A DNA stretch of 64,000 nt from CBDCKN01 sp965219035 (GTDB taxonomy: Bacteria > Gemmatimonadota > Gemmatimonadetes > Longimicrobiales > Gaopeijiaceae), in NCBI GenBank assembly GCA_965219035.1, contig CBDCMR010000003.1, positions 1,426,001 to 1,490,000 of the forward strand, in the 5' to 3' direction. Positions within the stretch are counted from its first letter, which is position 1. Each line of letters opens with the position of its first letter. Shown one piece after another: positions 25,036-33,998 of the stretch. The position numbers and the translations under genes are program-made. The notes beneath the pieces were generated by a model. It was given only the letters and a program-made list of their open reading frames with translations. It was not told the origin of the DNA and did no database searches.

Positions 25036-27087
25036 TCACCCCTCGGCATCGCTGATCGGAGGCTGCCCGGACCGATAGCGTTCGAACCACGCCACCGTGT
25101 TGAGCACCTTGGCGATCAGTTGACTCGGCCGGTTCGAGATGTTGTGATACGCTCCGGGAATCTCGACCAGGGCCGTGTCGATCCGTCTGAGCTTGAGCGC
25201 ATGGTAGAGCTGCTTCGCTTCGGACAGCGGCGTGCGCAGGTCGGCCGTGCCGACCATCACCATCGTCGGCGTGCTGACGTTCCCCACCACCGAGAGCGGT
25301 GAGAACTGCCAGTACCCCTCCGGGTTCTCCCACGGCGTACCGGGATAGCGGTACTCCATGTACCCGTTGTAGTTGTCCGCGACCAGGGTCTTGCTGATCC
25401 AGTTGACCACGGGCTTCGTCACCACGGCGGCTCTGAAGCGTTCGGTGTTACCGACGATCCAGGCCGTCATGATTCCTCCGGCGCTTCCGCCGGTCACGTA
25501 GAGCTGGTCGTCATCCACATATCCCCGCTCGATCACAGCGTCGACCACGGACATGAGGTCGTCATAGTCGTTTCCGGGATAATCGTGGTAGAGCAAGTTG
25601 CCGAACTCGGCACCATAGCCGGTGCTTCCGCGCGGGTTGGAGAAGACCACGACGTAACCGGCCGACGCATAGAGCTGGATTTCGGCCGAGAAACGGTCCC
25701 CGTAGTTCGAGATGGGCCCGCCGTGGATCTCCAGGATCAGCGGATAGCGCTTGGTGCGGTCAAATCCGGGGGGATGCACGATCCACGACTGGATGCGCCG
25801 TCTGTCGTGTGAGGACTCGGTCCAGAACACCTCGGCGTCGGCCAGATGACGCTGGCTTTTCAGGTCCGCGTTGAGGGCCGTTAGGACCCGCCTGGCACCG
25901 CTCGGCTCCACAAGCGCGACCTCGCTGGGATCCGCCGAGCTCGTCTGCGTGAACGCCACGGTGCCGTTGTTCGCCACCGAGAAGTTGCCTCCACCGTACG
26001 GGCGAGCGACGGCCGTGCCTCCCAGACCCTCCGCGACGACCCGGAAACCGCCGTCGGTTGTGGCGAAGCCCACCTTCGTGTCACCCTCGTCATCGTATGC
26101 GAAGTAGATGCCGCTTCCGTCGGACGCCCAAACGGGGCTGCTGACGGACCGATCGAGGTCATCCAACAGCCTGCGCATGCGGGACCCGTCCGGCCTCACT
26201 AGGTAGAGATCCCGGGTCTGGTAGGTCTGAACGCGATCGTCGTACCCGACGTACGCCACCGTCGAGCCGTCTGGCGCGATCGCCGGGCTCGCGTCGGGTC
26301 CGTTCCTGCGGGTCAGGCGGGTCGTTCCCTCCCCGTCCAGCGCAACCTGGTAGAGCTCGCTCTCGACGAGCTGGTATTCCCAGTCGGGCTCCCGGTTGGC
26401 GGAGAAGAGGATCGAACGCCCGTCCGGCATCCAGACCGGCCCCCGGTGGTGGAAGTCGCCCGCCGTGATCTGGCGCGGCGTACCACCGTCGGCTGGGATC
26501 ACGAAGATGTGGTTGAACCCCGGCTCGATGAACCCGCTGCCGTCTGACTCGTGGCGGACGCGTGTGGTCACGCGAGGGGGGTCCGCCCACTGGGCGCCGT
26601 CGGGCTTCGCCAGCATCGACACAAGTTGCGGTCCGGCCTCGGGCACGAGCATCGAGAACGCGATCTGGCGCCCATCATGCGACCAGGCGATGTCGCGAGG
26701 GGAGCGGGCCAACTGGGTGAGGCGCGCGGACTCGCCGGTCTCCACCCAGTACACGTAGATCTCCGCGCCGTCATCGCCCCCGGACACGAACGCGATTCGC
26801 GACCCGTCGGGAGACCAACGAGGCGACGACTCCGAGCGGTCGGCGCTCGTCAGCTTGCGGTGTACGGATCCGTCGATGCTCACGATCCAGAGCCGGCCCT
26901 CGCGCCGGTCGCGCATGATGCTCATTCCGTTCCGCACATAGGCCACGCGCGCGCCGTCGGGCGCGATCTGGACGTCCGAGGCGTACTCGACTTGGAAGAC
27001 GTCCAGGTCGGAGAAGGGAACGTCCTGTGCGCTGGCCGGCGAGGCGGCGAGCACGGAGCAGACAGAGACGAGGATCCGTGTACGCAC
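25036..27087 (-). CDS. Exported S9 family prolyl oligopeptidase
   Basis: The 683-residue protein has a signal peptide ending ASAQ, an N-terminal beta-propeller of WD40-like/TolB repeats (several W-S-P-D-G motifs, about 70-370) and a C-terminal alpha/beta hydrolase domain. The catalytic Ser is in GGSAGG, the Asp in GTADLRTP and the His in GAYHNIS. The substrate is probably short peptides, in the periplasm. A second, related S9 gene lies at 42.3-44.4 kb. The gene is complete and appears monocistronic. Confidence 0.85.
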   Translation of the reverse strand: MRTRILVSVCSVLAASPASAQDVPFSDLDVFQVEYASDVQIAPDGARVAYVRNGMSIMRDRREGRLWIVSIDGSVHRKLTSADRSESSPRWSPDGSRIAFVSGGDDGAEIYVYWVETGESARLTQLARSPRDIAWSHDGRQIAFSMLVPEAGPQLVSMLAKPDGAQWADPPRVTTRVRHESDGSGFIEPGFNHIFVIPADGGTPRQITAGDFHHRGPVWMPDGRSILFSANREPDWEYQLVESELYQVALDGEGTTRLTRRNGPDASPAIAPDGSTVAYVGYDDRVQTYQTRDLYLVRPDGSRMRRLLDDLDRSVSSPVWASDGSGIYFAYDDEGDTKVGFATTDGGFRVVAEGLGGTAVARPYGGGNFSVANNGTVAFTQTSSADPSEVALVEPSGARRVLTALNADLKSQRHLADAEVFWTESSHDRRRIQSWIVHPPGFDRTKRYPLILEIHGGPISNYGDRFSAEIQLYASAGYVVVFSNPRGSTGYGAEFGNLLYHDYPGNDYDDLMSVVDAVIERGYVDDDQLYVTGGSAGGIMTAWIVGNTERFRAAVVTKPVVNWISKTLVADNYNGYMEYRYPGTPWENPEGYWQFSPLSVVGNVSTPTMVMVGTADLRTPLSEAKQLYHALKLRRIDTALVEIPGAYHNISNRPSQLIAKVLNTVAWFERYRSGQPPISDAEG

Positions 27088-27249
27088 GCTAACCTCCGAG
27101 TTTGGGTTTGGGGGGGAAGGTAGGGGGTCGGGGGGTGGTGCGCACCGAGTTGGAGGGGGGGTGGTTCAGATGCGACGTAGAAGGTTGTCGTATTCGGGGT
27201 GTGATCCGATCCAGACCCGCCTGGAGCTTGATGGTCGTCGTGCTACGAC

Positions 27250-27729
27250 TCAGGCCGGAGGTGGCTGATCGCTGCTGGCGGCGAGAGCAGCGATCAGCCA
27301 CTCGCCGTCGATCTTCCTCCAAACCGCCAGGTACTTCCCCATGTCCTCCAGGGGACCGTCCGGTGTCTCGAAGACAAATCGATTGATCCCGTACTCGTAC
27401 GCCATGTCCCCGCTTGCGGCGAGCACGAGGTCGGTTCTCGTGCTCTCGAATACGAGCGCGGGCGCAAAGACGGTTTCGTATATCTCCATGAGACCATCCC
27501 GATCTTGGATCTGCGGAGCATTCGCCATCTGAAGGATGGGATCGGGCACGAAAAAGGTGATGGCTGCCTCGTAGTCTTCTGACATTTCCGCCGCAGCGAT
27601 CGCATCGCTTCGAGCTAATATTTCGGCTTCGAGTTCTTGGCGGGTGGGCCCAGGTTCAGCGGCCGGCGCGCAAGCCTGGACAACGAGAAGAGATGGAAGA
27701 AGAACGGTGAAGGAGCGGATGACTCGCAT
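27250..27729 (-). CDS. SnoaL-like/DUF4440 lipoprotein
   Basis: This 159-residue protein has a lipobox (VVQACA, Cys about 20) and an NTF2-like domain of the SnoaL/DUF4440 type: a long N-terminal helix with DAIAAAEMSEDYEAAITFF, then strands ending GKYLAVWRKIDGEWLI. Members are often polyketide-cyclase-like or ketosteroid-isomerase-like; no catalytic role can be assigned here. Its last codons overlap a perfect 16-bp inverted repeat (27261-27301). Confidence 0.75.
   Translation of the reverse strand: MRVIRSFTVLLPSLLVVQACAPAAEPGPTRQELEAEILARSDAIAAAEMSEDYEAAITFFVPDPILQMANAPQIQDRDGLMEIYETVFAPALVFESTRTDLVLAASGDMAYEYGINRFVFETPDGPLEDMGKYLAVWRKIDGEWLIAALAASSDQPPPA
27261..27301. repeat. 16-bp perfect inverted repeat at the 3' end of the SnoaL-like gene
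   Basis: GTGGCTGATCGCTGCT (27261-27276) and its exact complement (27286-27301) flank a 9-nt loop. No T-run follows on either strand, so it is not a standard terminator. It lies inside coding sequence. Confidence 0.7.
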
Positions 27730-28054
27730 GGCGGACTCCTTGGAGGGTAGCGGAGTTGTGGAAGCTGCGGGAAACTACGGCAGATTCAGGGAGACGGTAA
27801 GGGATGAGGTGCGCGCTGAGCTTCTTCCCCGTTGGCCGGGGGTCTTGGACCCCGTCAAAGTCTCGCGCGTTGTTCCTCTTCACTGCGACCACAGTCCGAC
27901 GTGAAGATGCGAATAGTGAGTCGCCAGGGTAGCTCTCATCATTCTTCGTCGTTCCAGGCTTGCGCCTCCCGGCCCGCGTATAGGATGTTGACCTCCGGTC
28001 TGATCCTCCGATGCCGAGGTCCGCTCGATGTCCGACCCGATCACAAACCTGACA
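27730..28054. other. Intergenic region abutting the broken end of IS3 copy 2
   Basis: No convincing gene is seen. The sequence up to 28054 is not part of the IS and replaces its last ~7 bp. Confidence 0.4.
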
Positions 28055-28290
28055 GTCCTACTTCGTTGGACAGTCCGAGGGCGATCTTAAGGTGGATTCC
28101 GATGGTCTCCAAAGCCCTCGGGGTCCCGCTTGAGGCCGGGTGTTCTCCTTCGAGCCCGGTTTGAATATAACCTCCGTCTTCCCGTCGGGACTGGTTCCCG
28201 ATGGGAAGACGGAGGGAAGGGCCGCGCGTAGATCCCGCGACGATCGCAGGCGTCGTTGCGCCGGTTGGGTGGCGTCGCGCCGGATCGTCC

Positions 28291-29106
28291 TCACCACACC
28301 TCCGCGCCTTCGCGATAGGCCTCGCCCGGCGTCCGTCCGCCCAGCGACGAGTGCGGGCGCGCTTCGTTGTAGAAGTCGATCCACGAGCCGATGATGCGTT
28401 GGGCGTCGGGCCCGTCCCGGAGCTCGTAGAGGTACACCGCCTCGTACTTCAGCGACCGCCACAGCCGCTCGATGAAGATGTTGTCGAGGAAGCGGCCCCG
28501 GCCGTCCATCGAGAAGCGCACGCCCGCACCCAGCACCCGGTCGGCGAACGTCTCGCTGGTGAACTGGGAGCCCTGATCCGTATTGAGGATCTCCGGAGCC
28601 CTCCAGCCCAGCGCGTCGTCCAGCGCCTGGACGCAGAACGACGCGTCCATCGTGTTCGACAGCCGCCAGGTGAGCACGTGCCGGGTCGCCCAGTCCATCA
28701 CGGCCACCAGGTAGAAAAACCCTTGCGTCACCGGGACATAGGTGATGTCCGCGCACCACACGTGGTCCGCCCGCGAGATCGTGAGGCCCCGCAGCAGATA
28801 GGGGAAGACCCGGTGCTCCGGACTCGCCACGCTCGTGCGCGGCCGCCGGTAGGTCGCCTCCATCCCCATCAGGCGCATGAGCCGCCGGATCCGGTGCCGG
28901 CCCGCGGCAACGCCCTCGCGGCGCAGATGCCGCATCAGCTGCCGGCTCCCGTAGAACGGATACGCCATGTGTAGCCCGTCCATGCGCCGCATGAGCGCCA
29001 GGTCCTCGGCGCTCTCCCCCTTCGGCCGGTAGTACTGCGACGACCGGCTCACGCCCAGCAGCGCGCACTGCCTCGAAAGACTCAGCGGTCCGTCCCGCTC
29101 GATCAT
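28291..29106 (-). CDS. IS3-family transposase OrfB, copy 2
   Basis: Same protein as in copy 1, with two substitutions: Thr for Ala in HVLTWRL, and Thr for Ala after TSE. The DDE residues are intact, as is the seven-base slip run (plus 29148-29154) needed for the OrfAB fusion. Confidence 0.85.
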   Translation of the reverse strand: MIERDGPLSLSRQCALLGVSRSSQYYRPKGESAEDLALMRRMDGLHMAYPFYGSRQLMRHLRREGVAAGRHRIRRLMRLMGMEATYRRPRTSVASPEHRVFPYLLRGLTISRADHVWCADITYVPVTQGFFYLVAVMDWATRHVLTWRLSNTMDASFCVQALDDALGWRAPEILNTDQGSQFTSETFADRVLGAGVRFSMDGRGRFLDNIFIERLWRSLKYEAVYLYELRDGPDAQRIIGSWIDFYNEARPHSSLGGRTPGEAYREGAEVW

Positions 29107-29126
29107 CCGCCCCCGCTCCGCCCGGC

Positions 29127-29414
29127 TCAGCGCTTGAGCCCGCGCCGAAAAAAATCCCGCTCGACCGTGAGCTCCCCGATCTTGGCGTGCAGGTCCCGGA
29201 TCTTCGCCTCGTGCTCCAGGGCGGCCTTGCGGCCCGCGCCCCCGGCAAACACCTCCGGCAGCCCTTCGAGCAGCTGCCGCTTCCATGTGGTCACCTGGTT
29301 CGGATGAAGCTCGTGCCGCGCCGCGATCGCCTGCACGCTGTCCCGCTCGCGCAGCGCCTCGAGCGCTACCCGTGCCTTGAACTCCGCCGTGAACCGCCGT
29401 CTCTTCCTGGCCAT
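29127..29414 (-). CDS. IS3-family transposase OrfA, copy 2
   Basis: Identical in sequence to the 95-residue OrfA of copy 1, with the same helix-turn-helix and leucine-rich C-terminal helix. Confidence 0.85.
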   Translation of the reverse strand: MARKRRRFTAEFKARVALEALRERDSVQAIAARHELHPNQVTTWKRQLLEGLPEVFAGGAGRKAALEHEAKIRDLHAKIGELTVERDFFRRGLKR

Positions 29415-29486
29415 CTCGGTGCCTCCTCTTCCGCTCTGGAATCCACCTTAACGACCTGTCCAAAAAACCGGGACCACCTCAGGCCC

Positions 29487-30299
29487 GTGAGTGACATGCG
29501 CGCGGCCATCGAAGCACTCGTGGCCTCCGACAAGCTCGAGGAGGCGGCAACCGCACTGGCAGGTGCAGTCGATGACAGACACCCGGACCTGTCCCAGGAG
29601 GTGGTCGCACTTCAGGCGGGCCTCACGCGCAGCTCGAAGAGCCACAGGCGCGGCCTCATCGACGACGACGACTTCGACCAGTCGAGAACGAAGGCCGGCT
29701 ACGCGATCCTGGGGATCCTCGACGACCTGGAAGGAGCCCTGGAGATGACCGCCCCCGACGCGATATCACCCCCGGTTGATGCCCCGGGGGGCTCACCAGG
29801 GGTCTTCCTGTCCTACAACCACGCGGACAGTGAGGACGCCTTGGGGCTCCGCGCAGCCCTCGAAGAGCGGGGCGTGGGCGTCCATATCGATCGCGAAGCG
29901 ATGAGGGCAGGCGAAGGCATCCGGTCCTTCATCGAGCGGTCGATCCAGGAGACCGACGCCACCGTGTGCCTCGTCTCGAACCGGAGCCTCACATCGGCGT
30001 GGGTGGCGATGGAGACGATCGATGCGTTCTACGCCGAACGGTCCAGGGAGTCGCGTCGGTTCATCGCATGCTATATCGACGACGACTTCTTCCAGCCCCG
30101 CTTCCGTCTCGAGTGCACGGAGCGGATCGACGCCAAGATCGCCGAGATCGAGACGCTGATCCCGGAGTACGTCGAGAAGCGGCTGGACACCAACGACCTG
30201 AACTCCGAGAAGACTCGGCTCTATGCGCTGTGCAACAACCTCGGAGAGATTTTGCTCAGGCTGAAAGAGTCGCTGAGCCTGGACATTCGGGGCGACTAG
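29487..30299 (+). CDS. TIR-domain protein with N-terminal effector-associated-like module
   Basis: Residues 1-90 form an all-helical module (MRAAIEALVASDKLEEAATA, then a helix, then GLIDDDDFDQSRTKAGYAILGIL) of the type called effector-associated domain (EAD). Residues ~105-215 are a TIR domain: GVFLSYNHADSED (betaA), a BB-loop region with DREAMRAGEGI, and SAWVAMETIDAF with the likely catalytic Glu at about residue 176. TIR domains with this Glu commonly hydrolyse NAD+ or make cyclic-ADP-ribose signals. The start is GTG 29487 or ATG 29496, only 6-15 bp from the end of IS copy 2, so the native promoter is gone. It is convergent with the ABC operon, 52 bp away. Confidence 0.75.
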   Translation: MSDMRAAIEALVASDKLEEAATALAGAVDDRHPDLSQEVVALQAGLTRSSKSHRRGLIDDDDFDQSRTKAGYAILGILDDLEGALEMTAPDAISPPVDAPGGSPGVFLSYNHADSEDALGLRAALEERGVGVHIDREAMRAGEGIRSFIERSIQETDATVCLVSNRSLTSAWVAMETIDAFYAERSRESRRFIACYIDDDFFQPRFRLECTERIDAKIAEIETLIPEYVEKRLDTNDLNSEKTRLYALCNNLGEILLRLKESLSLDIRGD

Positions 30300-30351
30300 C
30301 TCGGGCCGAGCGTCGAGCGCATCACTCAGACGCTTCTCGACGAGTGACTCC

Positions 30352-32141
30352 TCACTCCCCTCTGGGCCAGAAACGGTACTTGAGCAGGACCCTCGTCGCC
30401 GGGATGGTCATGAAGGCGTAAATGGGGATGCTCAGCGGCAGCATGAGGGCGATGATGCGGTTCCCTTCCGATGCGCTGCCCATATCATCCGCCAGGTTCA
30501 GGATCATGATGACACCAAGGAAGAGGGCAGTCGGGACCAGCATGATGAACGTGGCCGCCGCCAACCGGGAAGCGTAGCCGACGCGCTTGCGGCGCCGCGT
30601 GCGCAGGAAGGCGCCCAGGATCAGCCAAGCCGAGAGGAGAGCGGCCGTACCCGCCGTGATGAACGCTTCGTCGACCACAAGGATGAAGGCGAACCCACCA
30701 GCGCCCCCACCGAGGCCAGAAGCGACAACACGACGTCTCGGGCGCCGGTGTGCTTCGCTACATAGACGATGCTGGTCGCGAACCACGAGCCCGTGAGGAA
30801 GAAGATGGCGAACGCGGCCAAGTCGCTCGGGTCGGGGAATGCAAGCGCCATGACGGCTACGGCCATGAGAGGCAGGACGCTCGTGATGAGCAGGTAGAGG
30901 AGAAGCGCGCGCTGGTTGTCCGACACGCTGCGGAACCGGAGGTCGATGCGCCGCTGGTAGACGGCCCATGCGCCCGACAGAATCCCCCCGACGGCCAGCA
31001 GGAGGACGAGGCCCGCGACCTGTCCGACGTTGTCCATCATCGCCTGGACAAGCTCAGAAGGATCTTCTACGAAAGCGCCCACCAATCCGAGGAGGGCGAC
31101 GATCAGAACGATCCCGAACGTGGCCGTGAAGTATGCGAACGTGTGGGCCCGCGTCGACCACAGTAGGGGGCGGTTGGCGACGAGATGGTCGTCGAGCCTC
31201 TGCATGAACCGAGGCAGAGGAGGGACCAGCCGAGGCAGCGAGAAGCGATTTCCGTAGGGGTCGAACGTCCTCCGCCACACGTTCTCCTGGGACACCAGAA
31301 GCGTCAGGAGTGCTCCCAGGGCCAGGCTCAAGAACACGTAGCGGGGGAGGTGGTGGACGTGGTGCGCGTAGGCGCCCGCTCCGTCGTTGGCGAACGCTCT
31401 GGCCTCCCGGATGCTCTCCAATGTCTCGCGAAGACTCCAGATCGGCTGCGGATTGTCGCCGCTGGTCATCAGGCTCGGCATCGGAACGCGCTCGTCATCC
31501 CCACAGAAGTAGCCGTCGCGTCCGAGACTCTCGGAGGAGTACCCGAATTCCGACTCCACGCCGTAGCGGGCAAGCGCCGTCACGATCTCCTCTCGGCGCT
31601 CCGCGAAAGGCTCGGTGAGATTAGGGCTGCAAACCCAGAACCCATTCGCCTCGTGGAACGCGAAGTCAGCACGAAACTGTCCGTCGGTCACTACGTCGGC
31701 CATGCGGTTCACGAGCGGAACGACGAAGAAGACGGGATTGACGAGAACCGAGAAGATGCAGGCAGCGTACAGTGCCGTGAGGAGCCCATACCGCCGGAGG
31801 CTCAGCTCGTGGAGCGGAGACCGGTACTGCAGATAGCCCCAGAGCAGCAGCACGACGGCCCCGATCCCGTAGAGGACCGTCATGATGTTGGCGACGTCGC
31901 CCAGGCTGGGAAGGCCATCTGCCGCCACGGGATAGACGCTGCCCGCCCAGAGTAACGCGCCGTTCGCCACGACGGCGGACCCGAACACGAAGAACAGGAT
32001 CCGCGTGCGCCACACGAGCGGATACTGCGTCACCAGGAAGCGGTCAAGCCGCCACAAGGCCGGTGGAGTCAGCAGCCGTCTGTACCAGGGGCGGTGGGGC
32101 CAAAGCGCGGCGCCGACGGGCGTTCTCGATTCCTTGCGCAT
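30352..32141 (-). pseudogene. Multi-span membrane protein, ABC permease-like, with one frameshift
   Basis: The protein has about 12 hydrophobic helices in two similar halves, each opening with a W-R-x-R-hhhFhhFGxxhh or W-S-T-R-AHTFAYF pattern and an LVTQYPLVW or LVANRPLLW motif. The first frame (to about 30705) reads through LSLLASVG. One missing base in a five-base C run (plus 30704-30708) throws it off, and the second frame resumes with GGAGGFAFILVVDEAFITAG to the stop at 30352. Corrected length is about 596 residues. The gene starts 25 bp after the ABC ATPase stop and should be the transporter's membrane subunit. The half-duplication suggests one chain supplies both permease halves. Confidence 0.6.
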
Positions 32142-32166
32142 CGCGGGGCGAGTAGGCGGGCCGGAG

Positions 32167-33411
32167 CTAGTTGAAGAGCTGCTTGATCGATCCGCTGATG
32201 TCGCGGAAGTACTCGATCTGGATCCCCTCCTCGACGAGCTTCTGGACCAGGTCGTTGCCCTTGACCTGCAGCGGCGTAGTGAGGACGAACGACAGTCCGC
32301 TGTGGTAGAGCTGCTTGTAGGAGAAGTCCGCGAGCGCCTCGATCAGCGTTTTCTCACTGGCCTCGACCCCGAGCTCGAACGTGTTGTACTTGCGAGCCGT
32401 CCCGAGATCGTCGATGGAGCCGTTGTACACCACCTCGCCCTGGTGCAGGAAGAGGATGTCGTCCGCGACCGCCTCGACTTCGTGCAGATGCTGCGAGCTG
32501 ATCAGCACCGCCATCGGATAGCGCAGGCTCCCCGCCAGGTCCTGAAGGTCCCTCAGCACGACGAGCTGGGCCTTGAAGTCCAGGTTTCCGAGAGGCTCGT
32601 CGAGAAGCAGTAGCTTCGGCTTCCAGACGAGCGCCCGGGCCAGCGAGAAGCGGAGCTTGAACCCTCCGGAGAGCTGGTTCCACGACTTGCCCAGGTGCTC
32701 CTGCAGCCCCATGCGCTCGATGATGAAGTCGACCTCCTCACGGTTCTCCGTCCCGCGGATCCCGTGGAGCGACGCCGCGTACTGGATGTTCTGCAGCAGC
32801 GAGCCGTACCACTTGGGCAACTCCTGCGGCACGTACGCGATCTCTTCGCACACCGCGGCCCAGTCGATCCCCTCGCCGTTGTGACTGAGGGTGGGAAAAG
32901 ACAGGTGCCCCTCGTCGTGCTTGAGCTCGCCCGCGACCATCCGGAAGAGCGTCGTCTTACCGTTGGCGTTCTCGCCGACGACACCCGTGATCTCCCCGCG
33001 CCGGAGCGTCATGTTCACGTCGTCGAGCGTGAAGCCGCTCTTCTTGTACGTCTTCCCGAGACCGGTGCAGCCGAACACCACCTCCTGCGGCGGCTCGACC
33101 GAGCTGTAGTGCAGCTGGATTCTCTCACGAGCTTCACGAAAACGCTGTGCCTTCTCGGAATCGGCGTAGACCCGATGGTCCTCGATGATCTCGTCGACGA
33201 GGGCCAGCATCTCCGCCAATAGCGCGTCCCTCTGGCTCTGCTGGTCGGCGCGGATGTAGCTCAGCTTGAGGATGAGGGCGTTGTGCCGGAGCCCGGCCGT
33301 TACGGCATGCTCGTGCGCGAAGCCGATCAGCGCTTTCGAGCCCTGGAGCGGCTCGGCCTGGAGCGACGACCGAAGCGCGGCCGCCGCCTCGGTCAGAGCA
33401 TTCTCGTCCAT
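32167..33411 (-). CDS. ABC transporter ATPase with N-terminal EAD-like helical module
   Basis: Residues 1-80 are a helical module (SKALIGFAHEHAV, then ALILKLSYIRADQQSQRD and ALLAEMLALVDEIIED) with the same helix spacing as the EAD-like modules of the TIR protein and the small protein upstream. Residues ~110-330 are an ABC ATPase: Walker A GENANGKTT, Q-loop YVPQELP, signature QLSGGFKLR, Walker B LLLLDEPLG and H-loop SSQHLHEV. The C-terminal ~70 residues form an extra alpha/beta region. All catalytic motifs are intact. The gene lies between the small EAD-like gene (4-bp gap) and the membrane protein gene. It is likely the engine of a transporter-type effector recruited through the helical module. 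Confidence 0.8.
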   Translation of the reverse strand: MDENALTEAAAALRSSLQAEPLQGSKALIGFAHEHAVTAGLRHNALILKLSYIRADQQSQRDALLAEMLALVDEIIEDHRVYADSEKAQRFREARERIQLHYSSVEPPQEVVFGCTGLGKTYKKSGFTLDDVNMTLRRGEITGVVGENANGKTTLFRMVAGELKHDEGHLSFPTLSHNGEGIDWAAVCEEIAYVPQELPKWYGSLLQNIQYAASLHGIRGTENREEVDFIIERMGLQEHLGKSWNQLSGGFKLRFSLARALVWKPKLLLLDEPLGNLDFKAQLVVLRDLQDLAGSLRYPMAVLISSQHLHEVEAVADDILFLHQGEVVYNGSIDDLGTARKYNTFELGVEASEKTLIEALADFSYKQLYHSGLSFVLTTPLQVKGNDLVQKLVEEGIQIEYFRDISGSIKQLFN

Positions 33412-33415
33412 CCGC

Positions 33416-33718
33416 TCAGGCCGCCATCACCCTCAGGGCGAGCTCCTGCTCGATAGCCTCGAGGAGGCCCAGAATCTGGAAGAGTAGCTTCCGACGGTGC
33501 TTCTCAGCCTCGTCGAACTCCAGCACGCCCTGCCGCTCCCTGCGCTCCAGCCGCGTGTAGCTGTTGCTGATGACGATGACTTCCTTGAGGTCCTCACGGT
33601 CCTCCGAGAAGTCCCGCACGAAGTCCATCACGCGCTTGGTCGCCTGACCGATGTTGTCCGCAGCTATGAGAAGCTGGATCTCCTCACTGCGCCCGGCGAT
33701 GTCATTCGAGGCGACCAT
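33416..33718 (-). CDS. Stand-alone effector-associated-domain-like protein (EAD11 type)
   Basis: A ~100-residue helical protein. The sequence IQLLIAADNIGQATKRVMDF, then EVIVISNSYTRLERRERQG and LEFDEAEKHRRKLLFQILGL matches my recollection of the EAD11 pattern (helix, conserved N-x-Y-x-R-L helix, Gly turn, long helix). EADs are adaptor modules thought to recruit effectors by like-with-like binding in prokaryotic conflict systems. ATG 33718 is preferred, with AGGAG 13 nt upstream; a GTG at 33769 would add 17 residues. First gene of the three-gene operon. Confidence 0.65.
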   Translation of the reverse strand: MVASNDIAGRSEEIQLLIAADNIGQATKRVMDFVRDFSEDREDLKEVIVISNSYTRLERRERQGVLEFDEAEKHRRKLLFQILGLLEAIEQELALRVMAA

Positions 33719-33917
33719 GTGCCGCTGCGGGCTCCTGTCGACCGGTTGAATGCGCGCCACCGCAGGCACAGGGACGGCTACCGCATGTCACCTATGCTGC
33801 GGTCCGGAGGAAGGTGCTTACCGTAGCACGGGCAAGCTGCTTTGGTCAAGAAAGGATAGCGGAACCGAGAGCCCTTTCAGGCGTCGGGATACGTGTTGTC
33901 GGAAGGGAGCTAGCGTC

Positions 33918-33981
33918 TTGTCCGACCGTCACTCCTCGTATACTGTTTGTATGAACTTTAAACACAGTTCATATGAACAGT
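33918..33981 (+). promoter_or_regulatory. Promoter and operator of the Xre/RES toxin-antitoxin operon
   Basis: TATACT at 33939-33944 is a good -10, with TTGTCC upstream at 33918. Overlapping and following it is a long imperfect dyad: ACTGTTTGTATGAAC (33942-33956) and GTTCATATGAACAGT (33967-33981). The right half contains the perfect palindrome GTTCATATGAAC. This fits autoregulation by the Xre antitoxin or the complex. Confidence 0.65.
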
Positions 33982-33998
33982 CACACCGGAGTTGCCCG

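Larger units (their letters stand above)
28055..29481 (-). mobile_element. IS3-family insertion sequence, copy 2 (one end damaged)
   Basis: Nearly identical to copy 1 but inverted. The orfA-side end at 29481 is intact (GGACCACCTCA). At the other end the terminal TGAGGTG is replaced (28048-28054 read CCTGACA). Flanks do not share a 3-bp repeat. Loss of an end and of the target duplication points to a deletion or recombination that used this copy. Confidence 0.85.
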
